Assembly: GCF_900167565.1 (NCBI RefSeq)
Contig: NZ_FUZV01000002.1
Coordinates: 434,001-498,000, forward strand
Length of the DNA stretch: 64,000 bases
DNA from: Pseudoxanthomonas indica
Lineage (GTDB): Bacteria > Pseudomonadota > Gammaproteobacteria > Xanthomonadales > Xanthomonadaceae
Reading direction: 5' to 3'
Both the position numbers and the translations under genes were made by a program. The notes under the pieces were generated by a model. That model saw nothing but the letters and a program-made list of their open reading frames with translations. It was not told where the DNA came from and made no database searches. Shown here one piece after another: positions 18,316-27,202 of this stretch (within the stretch, counting starts at the first letter, position 1; every line of letters begins with the position of its first letter).

Positions 18316-18418
18316 TCCGTTGCAACTCCAGCAATCAGGGGCCAGGACAGGGTACGCCGACGGCCCCCCGGAGCGGGGCCTGCGTTAGACTGCCGGCACC
18401 TTTCATTGTCGCATCCCC

Positions 18419-20830
18419 GTGGCCCAGACCGACTACGAAGACGAAGACGACGACGCATACGACGACGACAGCACCGACACGCCCGTGTGGCGGCAGTGGT
18501 TGCTGACCTGGGGCCTGGCGGCGGTGGCCCTGGGCCTGGGCTTCCTGATTCCGTATACGCTCTACCTCAACCACCAGGTGACGCAACGCTTCGGCGAGTT
18601 GCGCTGGCAGGTGCCCACGCGCGTGTACGCCCGCCCGCTGGCGGTGGCGCCGGGCGTGGCGATGGACGCGCAGACCCTGAAGACCGAACTGGATGCGGCG
18701 TCCTACCGCGACGACGGCAAGGGCGAGCTGCCCGGCACCTATGCACGCAACGGTGGCCGCTACACCATTGCCAATCGTGGCTACACCGACGTCGACGGCA
18801 TCGTCGCGCCGCGCCGCCTGCAGGTGACCCTGTCCAGCGGCCGCGTGCTGACTGTGCGCGATGTGGCGCGCAAGCAGAACCTGAAGGCCGCGCGCCTGGA
18901 TCCGGCGCGCATTGCCACGCTGTACGGGCAGAAGCAGGAAGAGCGCCGGCTGGTGCGGCTGAAGGAAGTGCCGATCCTGCTGGTCACCGGACTGCAGGCG
19001 GTGGAAGACCGCGACTTCAAGGATCACCACGGCATCGATCTGAGCGGCATCGCGCGTGCAGTGTGGGTGACCCTGCGCTCCGGCGGCGAGACCCGCCAGG
19101 GCGCCAGCACGCTGACCCAGCAGCTGGCGCGCAGCGGCCTGCTCGGCATCGGCAAGGAAGTCACGCCCTCGCGCAAGTTCAACGAGATCCTGTTCGCCCT
19201 GATCCTGGAAGCGCGTTACGACAAGAGCACCATCCTCGAGGCTTATTTCAACCAGGTCTATCTGGGCCAGCGCGGCAGCCAGGCGATCCACGGCGTCGCC
19301 GCCGGTTCGGAGTTCTGGTTCGGTCGCGACCTCAATGCCCTGACCAGTGAACAGATCGCCCTGCTGATCGGCATGGTCAAGGGTCCGTCCTACTACGACC
19401 CGCGGCGCAATCCGGAGCGGGCCAAAGAGCGCCGCGATTTCGTCCTCGGCAAGCTGCACGCGTCCAACCTGATCGACGACAAGGAATACAAGCGCGCCGT
19501 GGCTGCACCGCTGGGGGTGACGCAGACGCCTGGCATGGTCGCTGCCAACCGTTTTCCTGCCTACGTGGATCTGGTGCGTCGCCAGTTGGCCCGCGACTAT
19601 CCCGAGAATGTGCTGCAAGGCGCCGGCCTGATCGTGCTGACCGGCATGTCGCCGTCGGCGCAGGCCTATTCCGAAGGCGCGGTGACGCGCACCATCAAGG
19701 CGCTGGAAAACAAGCGCCGTCCGCCGCTGCAGGCCGGCATGGTGGTGACCGACGTGCACAACGGCGACGTGTTGGCCGTGGTGGGTGGACGCGACGTGGC
19801 CAATCCCGGCTTCAACCGCGCGGTGGAAGCACAGCGGCCGGTCGGCTCGTTGCTCAAGCCCTTCGTCTATCTGCTGGCCCTGGCGCAGCCGGATCAGTAC
19901 TCGCTGGCCAGCTGGGTGGACGATTCACCGGTGACCGTGCAACTGGGCCGCAACAAGAAATGGTCGCCCGGCAATTCCGACAATCGCAGCCATGGCACGG
20001 TGCGCCTGATCGATGCACTGGCCAATTCCTACAACCAGGCCACGGTACGCGTGGGCATGAAGGTGGATCCGGAGCGGCTGGCCGAACTGCTGCGCGTGCT
20101 GGCCGGCATGCAGGCGGAAAAGAATCCTTCGCTGATCCTGGGCTCCACCGATCAAAGCCCCTATGCGATGGCGCAGCTGTACCAGTTCCTCGCCTCGGGC
20201 GGTGAAATCCAACCGCTGCATGCGGTGCGCGGGGTCATGGATCCCAATGGCAAGTTGCTCAAGCGCTATGACAAGACGCCCGCGCCCGCACAGGAAGGGG
20301 ATTCCATCGCCGCCAACCTGATCAGCGTGGCCTTGCAGCAGGTGGTCAGCAACGGCACGGCCCGGCAACTGCTCGGCGACGGTCGCGGGCATCTGCAATC
20401 GGCCGGCAAGACCGGCACCAGCAATGATGGCCGTGACAGCTGGTACGCCGGCTACACCGGCGATCACCTGGCAGTGGTGTGGATGGGCAATGACAAGAAC
20501 GAGCAGACCGGCCTTTACGGCGCCACCGGTGGCATGCGTGTATGGTCCAACCTGTTCGCGCGTCTGCCGAGCACGCCGCTGAAAGTATCGGGCAAGGGCC
20601 TGGACTGGCAGTGGGTGGCCGGCAACAACAGCACCGATCCAGGCTGCCCGGGTGCGCGCACGCTGCCCTTCGTGGCCGGCTATGCGCCGCCCTACAGTGC
20701 GTGCGTGATGGAAACTCCTGCACCGGCCGAAGAAGAAAGTGGCGGCTGGCGCAGCTGGTTCGGCCTGGACAAGAAGAACGAAGAGGCGCCGCCGGCGTCC
20801 GACGCGCCGCCGCCCCCGCCCAGCAACTGA
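18419..20830 (+). CDS. mrcB: Penicillin-binding protein 1B (bifunctional peptidoglycan synthase)
   Basis: 803 residues from a GTG start (E. coli PBP1B has 844). An acidic cytoplasmic tail rich in Asp/Glu is followed by one membrane anchor at about 27-50 and a UB2H-like domain (YARPLAVAPGV onward). Then comes the GT51 transglycosylase with the catalytic Glu196 in EDRDFKDHHG and the RQGASTLTQQLAR motif. The transpeptidase has Ser477 in GSLLKP, the SYN motif (NSYNQATVRVG) and KTG starting at Lys664 (AGKTGTSNDG). It polymerises and cross-links peptidoglycan in the periplasm. A GGCCCC/GGGGCC hairpin lies about 40-57 bp upstream of the start. The lipoprotein gene follows after 10 bp. Confidence 0.95.
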   Translation: MAQTDYEDEDDDAYDDDSTDTPVWRQWLLTWGLAAVALGLGFLIPYTLYLNHQVTQRFGELRWQVPTRVYARPLAVAPGVAMDAQTLKTELDAASYRDDGKGELPGTYARNGGRYTIANRGYTDVDGIVAPRRLQVTLSSGRVLTVRDVARKQNLKAARLDPARIATLYGQKQEERRLVRLKEVPILLVTGLQAVEDRDFKDHHGIDLSGIARAVWVTLRSGGETRQGASTLTQQLARSGLLGIGKEVTPSRKFNEILFALILEARYDKSTILEAYFNQVYLGQRGSQAIHGVAAGSEFWFGRDLNALTSEQIALLIGMVKGPSYYDPRRNPERAKERRDFVLGKLHASNLIDDKEYKRAVAAPLGVTQTPGMVAANRFPAYVDLVRRQLARDYPENVLQGAGLIVLTGMSPSAQAYSEGAVTRTIKALENKRRPPLQAGMVVTDVHNGDVLAVVGGRDVANPGFNRAVEAQRPVGSLLKPFVYLLALAQPDQYSLASWVDDSPVTVQLGRNKKWSPGNSDNRSHGTVRLIDALANSYNQATVRVGMKVDPERLAELLRVLAGMQAEKNPSLILGSTDQSPYAMAQLYQFLASGGEIQPLHAVRGVMDPNGKLLKRYDKTPAPAQEGDSIAANLISVALQQVVSNGTARQLLGDGRGHLQSAGKTGTSNDGRDSWYAGYTGDHLAVVWMGNDKNEQTGLYGATGGMRVWSNLFARLPSTPLKVSGKGLDWQWVAGNNSTDPGCPGARTLPFVAGYAPPYSACVMETPAPAEEESGGWRSWFGLDKKNEEAPPASDAPPPPPSN

Positions 20831-20840
20831 AGTCCCTGTC

Positions 20841-21458
20841 ATGAAGAAGTCGAAGTTCCTGCCTGTTGCCACCGCTCCGCGCCTGCTCGTGTTGTCGTTG
20901 ACCTTGCTGCTGGGCGCCTGCGCCACCGAGGCGCCGCCGGAGAGCCCGGCCGTGGCCACCCGCACACCGGCGCAGATGCTGGCCGCCGTACAGCAGGCCG
21001 GACAGGGCCAGGACGAACGCGAGCTGGACGTGCAGCCGCTGCGTGACAACGAAGTGGAAGATCTGCGCGAGATGGCCGTCGCCGCCACACGTCGTGGTGA
21101 AAACGACGCCGCTGCCGCTTCGCTGGACCAGGCGCTCGCGATCGTGCCGCAGGATCCGGCGGTGTTGCAGGAGCGTGCCGAGGTGGCCCTGCTGCAGTCC
21201 GACTTCGATCGCGCCGAGGCCGACGCCCTGCGCGCGATCGCGCTGGGGTCGGAAGTCGGCCCCTGGTGTCGCCGTCATTGGGAAACCGTGCACCAGGTGC
21301 GTGCGCGTCGCCACGAGGTGGCGGCAGCGCCGATCAAGCGGCCCAACGAGGAAAAGCTGGCCGAGCAGGCGCGCGCACTGGCCGACATCGATCGCGGCAT
21401 CGGCGAAGCCAGGGACAAATTGGCCGCCTGCACGGTCCCCGGCATCAATAGAATGTAA
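20841..21458 (+). CDS. TPR-like lipoprotein
   Basis: 205 residues starting MKKSKF. The lipobox LLGAC places the lipidated cysteine at 27. The mature region has helical TPR-like repeats (NDAAAASLDQALAIVPQDPAVLQERAEVAL), then a coiled C-terminal stretch (LAEQARALADIDRGIGEARDKL). It starts 10 bp after mrcB, so the two are probably cotranscribed. By position it could be an outer-membrane partner of PBP1B comparable in role to LpoB. That is inference: the sequence does not look like LpoB. Confidence 0.72.
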   Translation: MKKSKFLPVATAPRLLVLSLTLLLGACATEAPPESPAVATRTPAQMLAAVQQAGQGQDERELDVQPLRDNEVEDLREMAVAATRRGENDAAAASLDQALAIVPQDPAVLQERAEVALLQSDFDRAEADALRAIALGSEVGPWCRRHWETVHQVRARRHEVAAAPIKRPNEEKLAEQARALADIDRGIGEARDKLAACTVPGINRM

Positions 21459-21505
21459 GTCCCCGCACGGCGCGTCCTGTCGCCGTGCCCCGGATTGTCG
21501 AGACG

Positions 21506-23506
21506 ATGTCGCAACTTGCCCATGCCAGCCGCGAAGCGCTCAGTGAAGGTGGCGCGCTCGCCAGCCGGCTCGAAGCCTTTGTTCCGCGCGAGGCGCAGCA
21601 GCGCCTGACGGGCGCCATTGCCGATGCGTTCGACAGTCGCGACGCGCTGATTGCCGAAGCCGGCACCGGCACCGGCAAGACCTTTGCCTACCTCGTGCCG
21701 GCGTTGCTGTCGGGCCTGAAGACGATCATCTCCACCGGCACCCGCGCGCTGCAGGACCAGCTGTATCACCGCGACCTGCCGCGGGTGCGCGAAGCGCTGG
21801 GCGTGGGTTTGAAATCTGCGCTGTTGAAGGGCCGCGCCAATTACCTGTGCCGCTACCGCCTGGAACAGGCCAAGGGCGAACCGCGCCTGATTGGCTCGTT
21901 CACCACGCGCGACCAGGTGGATCAGTTCCAGCGCATCATCGCCTGGGCCGGCCGCACCCAATTTGGCGACATGGCCGAGCTGGCCGCGCTGCCGGATGAT
22001 TCGCCGCTGCTGCCGATGGTGACCTCGACCACCGACAACTGCCTGGGCACCGAGTGCCCGTTCTGGGAAGAGTGCTTCGTGGTGCAGGCGCGGCAGCGTG
22101 CGCAGGCCGCCGATGTGGTGGTGGTCAACCATCATTTGTTGCTCGCGGATCTGGCGCTCAAGCAGGAAGGCTTCGGCGAAATCCTGCCCGGTGCGCAGGC
22201 CTTCGTGATTGACGAAGCGCACCAGCTGCCGGAACTGGCGGCGAACTTTTTCGGCGAAAGCTTCGGCATGCGTCCTTTGCAGGAACTGGCGCGCGACTGC
22301 CTGGCCGAATGCAAGGACGTGGCCGGCGCACTGGCCACCTTGCAGGATCCCGTGCAACGCCTGGAGCAGGCGCTGCGCGAACTGCGCCTGGCGATGGAAG
22401 GCCTGCCCACGCGCGGCACGCGCGAACGCGCGCTGGGCAAGCGCGAGGTGGCCGAGACCTTCGGCAGCGTGCTCAATGTGCTGGGCGAGCTGTCGATCGC
22501 CGTGGTCGACATGGCCGAATCCTCGCTGGGCATGGACGCCTGCGCCGCGCGCGCGCAGGAGCTGTCCGCACGGCTGGCGCGCTGGCTGGGCGAGGACGAA
22601 CCGATTCCCGGCTTCGACGATGAACCGGTCGCGGCCGATGCCGGCGATGTGTTCTGGTACGAACTGACCCCGCGCGGCTTCCGCTGCCAGCGCACCCCGC
22701 TGGATGTGTCCACGCCGTTGCGCCAGCACCGCGAACAGTCGCGCGCGGCCTGGGTGTTCACCTCGGCCACGCTGGCGGTGGGCGGCCGCTTTGATCACTA
22801 CGCCGAGCGCCTGGGCCTGGATGATCCCACCACCTTGCTGCAGGCCAGCCCGTTCGACTGGCCGCACCAGGCGCTGTGCTACCTGCCGCCCTCGCTGCCC
22901 GATCCGGCCTCGCGCGAGTACGGCAGCGCGATGATTGCGGCGGTGCGGCCGGTGCTGGAAGCCTCGCAAGGGCGGGCCTTCCTGCTGTTCGCCTCGCACC
23001 GCGCGCTGCGCGAGGCCGCCGATGCATTGCGCGGTGGCCCGTGGCCGTTGTTCGTGCAGGGCGAGATGCCGCGCGCGACCTTGCTGCAGCGCTTCCGCGA
23101 ATCCGGCAACGGCGTGCTGCTGGGCGCCGCCAGCTTCCGCGAGGGCGTGGACGTGGCCGGCGATGCGCTGTCGGTGGTGGTGGTGGACAAGCTGCCGTTC
23201 GCCGCGCCGGACGACCCGGTGTTCGAAGCGCGCCTGGAGGCGATTCGCCGGCAGGGCGGCAACCCCTTCCGCGACGAGCAGCTGCCGCAGGCGGTCATCG
23301 CGCTGAAACAGGGCGTGGGCCGGCTGATCCGCACCGAGCGCGATCGCGGGGTGCTGGTGCTGTGCGATCCACGCCTGCTGGGCAAGAGCTATGGCAAGCT
23401 GTTCCTGGAATCCCTGCCGCCCTTCACCCGCACCCGACAGCTGGACGATGTGCAGGGCTTTTTTGCACCAGAATCGCTGCCACTGACGCCAGGAGCAGGA
23501 CCATGA
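21506..23506 (+). CDS. yoaA: ATP-dependent DNA helicase of the DinG/YoaA family
   Basis: 666 residues from the ATG at 21506; a GTG at 21485 would add seven residues and cannot be excluded. It is an XPD-like superfamily 2 helicase with an iron-sulfur cluster, unwinding 5' to 3' and acting in repair of damaged forks. Walker A GTGTGKT is at 53-59, the four cluster cysteines are Cys115, Cys179, Cys184 and Cys190 (CLGTECPFWEEC), and DEAH is at 236-239. The absence of a nuclease domain and the spacing favour YoaA over longer DinG forms. The stop overlaps the next start (ATGA), indicating coupled translation with the VOC gene and tsaB. Confidence 0.9.
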   Translation: MSQLAHASREALSEGGALASRLEAFVPREAQQRLTGAIADAFDSRDALIAEAGTGTGKTFAYLVPALLSGLKTIISTGTRALQDQLYHRDLPRVREALGVGLKSALLKGRANYLCRYRLEQAKGEPRLIGSFTTRDQVDQFQRIIAWAGRTQFGDMAELAALPDDSPLLPMVTSTTDNCLGTECPFWEECFVVQARQRAQAADVVVVNHHLLLADLALKQEGFGEILPGAQAFVIDEAHQLPELAANFFGESFGMRPLQELARDCLAECKDVAGALATLQDPVQRLEQALRELRLAMEGLPTRGTRERALGKREVAETFGSVLNVLGELSIAVVDMAESSLGMDACAARAQELSARLARWLGEDEPIPGFDDEPVAADAGDVFWYELTPRGFRCQRTPLDVSTPLRQHREQSRAAWVFTSATLAVGGRFDHYAERLGLDDPTTLLQASPFDWPHQALCYLPPSLPDPASREYGSAMIAAVRPVLEASQGRAFLLFASHRALREAADALRGGPWPLFVQGEMPRATLLQRFRESGNGVLLGAASFREGVDVAGDALSVVVVDKLPFAAPDDPVFEARLEAIRRQGGNPFRDEQLPQAVIALKQGVGRLIRTERDRGVLVLCDPRLLGKSYGKLFLESLPPFTRTRQLDDVQGFFAPESLPLTPGAGP

Positions 23507-23907
23507 CTGACAAACCGCGCGTGCATGGCCTGGGGGGCGTGTTCTTCAAGGCCGACGATCCCAAGGCGCTGTCCGACTGGTACGGCCGCCATCTGGGCCT
23601 GGATGTGTCGCAATGGGGTGGCGCGATGCTGCCGTGGAAGCGCGCCGACACCGGCGAGGAAGCGCTGACGATCTGGTCGCCGTTCAAGGCCGACACCACG
23701 TATTTCGAGCCAAGCCAGAAAAGCTACATGCTCAATTTCCGCGTCGATGATCTGGAAGGCATGCTGGACGCGCTGCGCGCCGAAGGTTGCCAGGTGCTGG
23801 AGCGACGCGAGGATGGCGAGCAGGGCAAGTTCGGCTACGTCGTGGATCCCGAAGGCGGACTGGTGGAATTGTGGCAACCGCCCGTCGCGGATGACGCCAC
23901 ATCATGA
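23503..23907 (+). CDS. VOC (glyoxalase/dioxygenase fold) protein
   Basis: 134 residues with the paired beta-alpha-beta-beta-beta units of the vicinal oxygen chelate fold: VFFKADDPKALSDWYGRHLGL in the first half and YMLNFRVDDLEGMLDALR then DPEGGLVELWQP in the second. The final Glu (LVELW) is the usual metal ligand. Members range from glyoxalases to resistance proteins, so no substrate is assigned. It overlaps the helicase stop and the tsaB start by four bases each, with the ribosome site AGGAGCAGG before its ATG. Confidence 0.85.
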   Translation: MTDKPRVHGLGGVFFKADDPKALSDWYGRHLGLDVSQWGGAMLPWKRADTGEEALTIWSPFKADTTYFEPSQKSYMLNFRVDDLEGMLDALRAEGCQVLERREDGEQGKFGYVVDPEGGLVELWQPPVADDATS

Positions 23908-24626
23908 AACTGCTCGCGTTCGAAACGGCAACCGAAGGTTGCTCCGTGGCGCTCTACCTGGATGGACAGGTGCGCGAGCGCTTCGAAATCGCACCGCGGC
24001 GACATGCCGAGCTGGCCTTGCCGTGGGCCGAGGAATTGCTGGCCGAGGCCGGCGTGGCACGCAGTGCGCTGGATGCGATCGCGATCAGTCGCGGGCCGGG
24101 CGCGTTTACCGGCGTGCGCCTGGGTATCGCCCTGGGCCAGGGAATCGCGCTGGCCATTGATCGGCCGCTGGTGCCGGTGTCCACGCTGAAGGTGGTGGCG
24201 GCTTCGCTGGTGCTGCCGTATGGCACGGAACCGGCGGGCGGCAAGCAACGGATCTTCGCCGCCATCGATGCGCGCATGGGCGAGGTGTACGTGGGTGCGT
24301 TCCAGCGTGACGGCGCGGATCTGGTGGCGCTGTCCGACGAGATCGTCGCGGCGCCCGATGCGGTGTCACTGCCCGATGACGGACGCTGGCATGGCGCGGG
24401 CACGGGCTTTGCCGCGTTGGAAGGTGCGCTGCTGACGCGGCTGCAGCCGCAGTTGGCGAGCGTGGATGCGAGCGTGTTGCCGCATGCCTCCGACCTGGCG
24501 CAATTGGCGTCGTTGGCGTTTGCGCGCGGCGAGGCGGTGGCGCCGGAGTTGGTGGAGCCGGCTTATCTGCGCGACAACGTGGCATTGACGCTGGCCGAGC
24601 AGGAAGCGTTGCGCGCTTCCAAGTAA
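23904..24626 (+). CDS. tsaB: tRNA threonylcarbamoyladenosine biosynthesis protein TsaB
   Basis: 240 residues. TsaB is the ASKHA-fold partner that stabilises TsaD in the complex adding the t6A modification to A37 of ANN-decoding tRNAs. The N-terminus (LLAFETATEGCSVAL) and the block ISRGPGAFTGVRLGIALGQGIAL are diagnostic; as in other TsaB proteins the full ATP-binding motifs of TsaD are missing. The length is close to E. coli TsaB (231). It is the last gene of the yoaA-VOC-tsaB run and ends six bases before the convergent tonB gene. Confidence 0.94.
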   Translation: MKLLAFETATEGCSVALYLDGQVRERFEIAPRRHAELALPWAEELLAEAGVARSALDAIAISRGPGAFTGVRLGIALGQGIALAIDRPLVPVSTLKVVAASLVLPYGTEPAGGKQRIFAAIDARMGEVYVGAFQRDGADLVALSDEIVAAPDAVSLPDDGRWHGAGTGFAALEGALLTRLQPQLASVDASVLPHASDLAQLASLAFARGEAVAPELVEPAYLRDNVALTLAEQEALRASK

Positions 24627-24632
24627 CGCGGC

Positions 24633-25508
24633 TCACTCATCCCGCACTTCACCACCCGGCAGAAACTTCCACGTCCGCGTGACATGCAGGATATCCACCT
24701 GCTCGCTGGTGTCCGGCAACGGCGGGAACGGCGTGGACAACTGCACGATCCGCAACGCGGTGGAATCCAGCAACGGCACCCCGGATGACTGGATGATCCG
24801 CGTCTGCTCGACGGAGCCATCGCGGCGCACTGCCACGCTGATCACCAGCGTGCCACTCAAGCGTTTGCGCCGCGCCTCATCTGGGTAGTTCAGGTTGCCG
24901 ACCTGCTCGGCGCGATCCACCCACGCACGCAGGTAGTTGGCATACACGTACTCGCGCGTACTCGCCGAGACGAACTTGCGCTTGGGGCGCTTGGCGTACA
25001 ACTCCGAACGCAGATGGATCTCCGCGGCCAGCCGCGCCATCTCCGCATCGTGTTCAATCTTCTTGTCACCCAACGGCAGGTCCGTGCGATCCGGCACCGG
25101 CCGCGTCTGCGCCTGCGGCGCCTGCTGCGCACTGTTGCGGGTGGCAATCACGCGTTCCTGCGGTGGCGGTGCGGCCGTGGGCGATTGCGCACGCAGCGGC
25201 TGCGGCGCCAGCCCGGTCTGCGCCTGCGGCACCCAGCCGGCCTGGCTGTCGCGCGGGCGCTGGGATGTGTCACGGTCGCCGCCGCCCTGCTGGTTGGCGG
25301 CAGCCAGGAAGTCGGCTTCCTTCGGCGTCAACGGGGTCTGGGTCTGGCTCAGGATCACGTCCAGCGTCGGCACCACCGGCGCGCTGCGCTCCAGGGTGAA
25401 ACCCACGCCCAGCACCAGCATGCCGTGCAGGATCAGCGACAACGCCAGGGTGGCGCCCAGCCGTTCGTTCTCGCTGACGCGAGGCGGCGGGACAGCAACG
25501 GCATTCAT
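24633..25508 (-). CDS. tonB: Energy transducer TonB
   Basis: 291 residues. One N-terminal membrane helix (TLALSLILHGMLVLGVGF, about 20-38) is followed by a Pro/Gln-rich periplasmic spacer (about 85-140). The TonB C-terminal domain occupies roughly 205-291, with YPDEARRKRLSGTLVISVAVRRDG and SSGVPLLDSTALRIV. It passes proton-motive energy from ExbB/ExbD to outer-membrane receptors. Its ATG overlaps the gshB stop by four bases, so the two are coupled. This gshB-tonB arrangement beside the pil-chp operon is typical of xanthomonads. No exbB or exbD is in the window. Confidence 0.88.
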   Translation of the reverse strand: MNAVAVPPPRVSENERLGATLALSLILHGMLVLGVGFTLERSAPVVPTLDVILSQTQTPLTPKEADFLAAANQQGGGDRDTSQRPRDSQAGWVPQAQTGLAPQPLRAQSPTAAPPPQERVIATRNSAQQAPQAQTRPVPDRTDLPLGDKKIEHDAEMARLAAEIHLRSELYAKRPKRKFVSASTREYVYANYLRAWVDRAEQVGNLNYPDEARRKRLSGTLVISVAVRRDGSVEQTRIIQSSGVPLLDSTALRIVQLSTPFPPLPDTSEQVDILHVTRTWKFLPGGEVRDE

Positions 25509-26458
25509 TGCGCGGCGGCGAGCTTGCGTTCGATGGCGTCGAACAGCAGGGCGGCGATGTTCAAGCCGAACTGCGCGTCCAGTTCGCGCACACAGGTGGG
25601 GCTGGTGACGTTGACCTCGGTCAGGTAGTCGCCAATCACGTCCAGGCCGACAAAGATCATGCCGCGGCTCTTCATCGCCGGGCCGACCTGGCTGGCAATC
25701 CAGCGATCGCGATCGCTCAGCGGGCGGCCTTCGCCGCGACCACCGGCGGCCAGGTTGCCGCGGAACTCGTCGCCCTGCGGAATGCGCGCCAGTGCATAGT
25801 CCACTGGCTCGCCGTCAATCAGCAGCACGCGTTTGTCGCCGTCCTTGATGCCGGGAATGAAACGCTGGGCCAGGGTCAAGCGACCATCGGCAATCAGGGT
25901 TTCCAGGATCACGTTGGTATTGGGGTCGCCGGCCTTCACCCGGAAGATCGAACGCCCGCCCATGCCATCGAGCGGCTTGAGCACCGCCTCGCCATGTTCC
26001 TGCACGAATGCCTTGAGTTCGGCGGCGCTGCGGCTGACCAGGGTCGGCGGGCAGCATTGCGGGAACAGCAGCGCGGCCAGCTTCTCGTTGAAGTCGCGCA
26101 GGCCCTGCGGGTCATTGACGATGAAGGCGCCGGCCGCCTGCGCCACCGACAGGATGTGGGTGTCGTACAGATACTCGGAGTCGACCGGCGGATCCTTGCG
26201 CATCAGCACCACCTGGCCCGGCCCGAAGGCCTGATCGGTCGGCTCGCCCAGCTGGAACCAGCCGGCCTTGTCGTCCTGCACGGTCAGCGGCGCGGTGCGC
26301 GCCATCGCCACCCCGGCACGCAGCGACAGCCCGCCAGGCAGGACGTAGTGCAGGCGATGGCCGCGGCGCTGGGCCTCCAGCAGCATCGCGAAGGTGGTGT
26401 CCTTGGCAATCTTGATGGACCCGATCGGGTCCATGACGACGATGACATCGAGGGGCAT
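25505..26458 (-). CDS. gshB: Glutathione synthetase
   Basis: 317 residues from the ATG at 26458 (MPLDVIVVMDPIGSIKIAKD), matching E. coli GshB (316). It joins gamma-glutamylcysteine and glycine with ATP, the second step of glutathione synthesis, in the cytoplasm. The ATP-grasp fold is visible in VLKPLDGMGGRSIFRV and in the C-terminal FVGLDVIGDYLTEVNVTSPT. The first 25 codons of the longer open frame run into non-coding sequence and are left out. It is divergent from pilG across a 284-bp gap. Confidence 0.96.
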   Translation of the reverse strand: MPLDVIVVMDPIGSIKIAKDTTFAMLLEAQRRGHRLHYVLPGGLSLRAGVAMARTAPLTVQDDKAGWFQLGEPTDQAFGPGQVVLMRKDPPVDSEYLYDTHILSVAQAAGAFIVNDPQGLRDFNEKLAALLFPQCCPPTLVSRSAAELKAFVQEHGEAVLKPLDGMGGRSIFRVKAGDPNTNVILETLIADGRLTLAQRFIPGIKDGDKRVLLIDGEPVDYALARIPQGDEFRGNLAAGGRGEGRPLSDRDRWIASQVGPAMKSRGMIFVGLDVIGDYLTEVNVTSPTCVRELDAQFGLNIAALLFDAIERKLAAAQ

Positions 26459-26520
26459 GGGGGTGGCAAGCGCGCTGCGGAACAAGGAGCAGGATGTTAG
26501 CAGGGGCGGCACCTTGGACT

Positions 26521-26557
26521 CCCTCCCCCGCACGGCGGGGCAGGGTGGGGGTGGGGC
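26521..26557. repeat. REP-like GC hairpin
   Basis: An imperfect inverted repeat with CCCCCGC and GCGGGG around ACG, followed by G-rich GGGTGGGGGTGGGG, lies in the gshB-pilG gap. It belongs to the same family as the perfect hairpin at 38571-38595. Both match the CCCTCCCCCGC-type intergenic repeats common in xanthomonads. Confidence 0.55.
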
Positions 26558-26652
26558 GGAGCCGAGCCAGCGTCTTCACGCGTTCGCGAGGGTCAGGACT
26601 GCGACGCGCGTCGCATCGGCGTGTTCAGCAAGACCCCTCAAATGTGCCTCGC

Positions 26653-26681
26653 TTGACAGTCCGCGTCCGTACTGGAATAAA
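26653..26681 (+). promoter_or_regulatory. Sigma-70 promoter for the pilG operon
   Basis: A perfect -35 TTGACA (26653-26658) is followed after 17 bp by AATAAA (26676-26681), four of six to the -10 consensus. The predicted start near 26688 gives a leader of about 55 nt before the pilG ATG. No sigma-54 site was noticed. Confidence 0.6.
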
Positions 26682-26742
26682 GAGCCCATCGCAGCGGTGC
26701 CGGTAAGTCTAATGAAGCACCGCGCGCACGGGGAACCAATTG

Positions 26743-27144
26743 ATGACGCAGAACGCTGACCGGGCCGGGGCATTGAACGGCCTTCGGGTCATGGTGATCG
26801 ATGATTCGAAAACCATCCGCCGCACCGCGGAGACCCTGTTAAAACGCGAAGGTTGCGAGGTGGTGACGGCGACGGACGGTTTCGAGGCCCTGGCCAAGAT
26901 TGCCGACCAGCAGCCGCAGATCATCTTCGTCGACATCATGATGCCGCGCCTGGACGGCTATCAGACCTGTGCGCTGATCAAGAACAACCAGGTCTTCAAG
27001 AGCACGCCGGTGATCATGCTGTCCTCCAAGGACGGTCTGTTCGACAAGGCGCGTGGCCGCATCGTCGGCTCCGAGCAGTACTTGACCAAGCCGTTCACGC
27101 GCGAGGAACTTCTCGACGCGATTCGCGCCCACGTTAGTACCTGA
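26743..27144 (+). CDS. pilG: Type IV pilus response regulator PilG
   Basis: 133 residues, a stand-alone CheY-like receiver. The ATG at 26743 is preferred over the TTG just before it; GGGGAACC supplies the ribosome site. Acid pocket Asp20-Asp21, phosphoacceptor Asp64 (FVDIMMPRLDG), the switch serine in MLSSKDG and the lysine in LTKPFTREE are all present. Phosphorylated by the PilL/ChpA kinase, PilG promotes pilus extension and twitching motility. In Pseudomonas a second regulator, pilH, follows; here the next gene, 58 bp away, is pilI, as in Xylella. Confidence 0.95.
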   Translation: MTQNADRAGALNGLRVMVIDDSKTIRRTAETLLKREGCEVVTATDGFEALAKIADQQPQIIFVDIMMPRLDGYQTCALIKNNQVFKSTPVIMLSSKDGLFDKARGRIVGSEQYLTKPFTREELLDAIRAHVST

Positions 27145-27202
27145 GCGCGGACCTGAACGAAGTGAGCATGTCCATTCCCAATTCGCGAGCAGGGGGCGGG
27201 CC

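Noticed and set aside
21275..22999. 574-codon minus-strand frame opposite yoaA
   Set aside because: yoaA has intact Walker, DEAH and Fe-S cysteine motifs. The antisense product does not resemble any protein.
26459..26742. Hidden small gene between gshB and pilG
   Set aside because: The gap has a REP-like hairpin and a convincing promoter. The short frames lack codon bias and ribosome sites.
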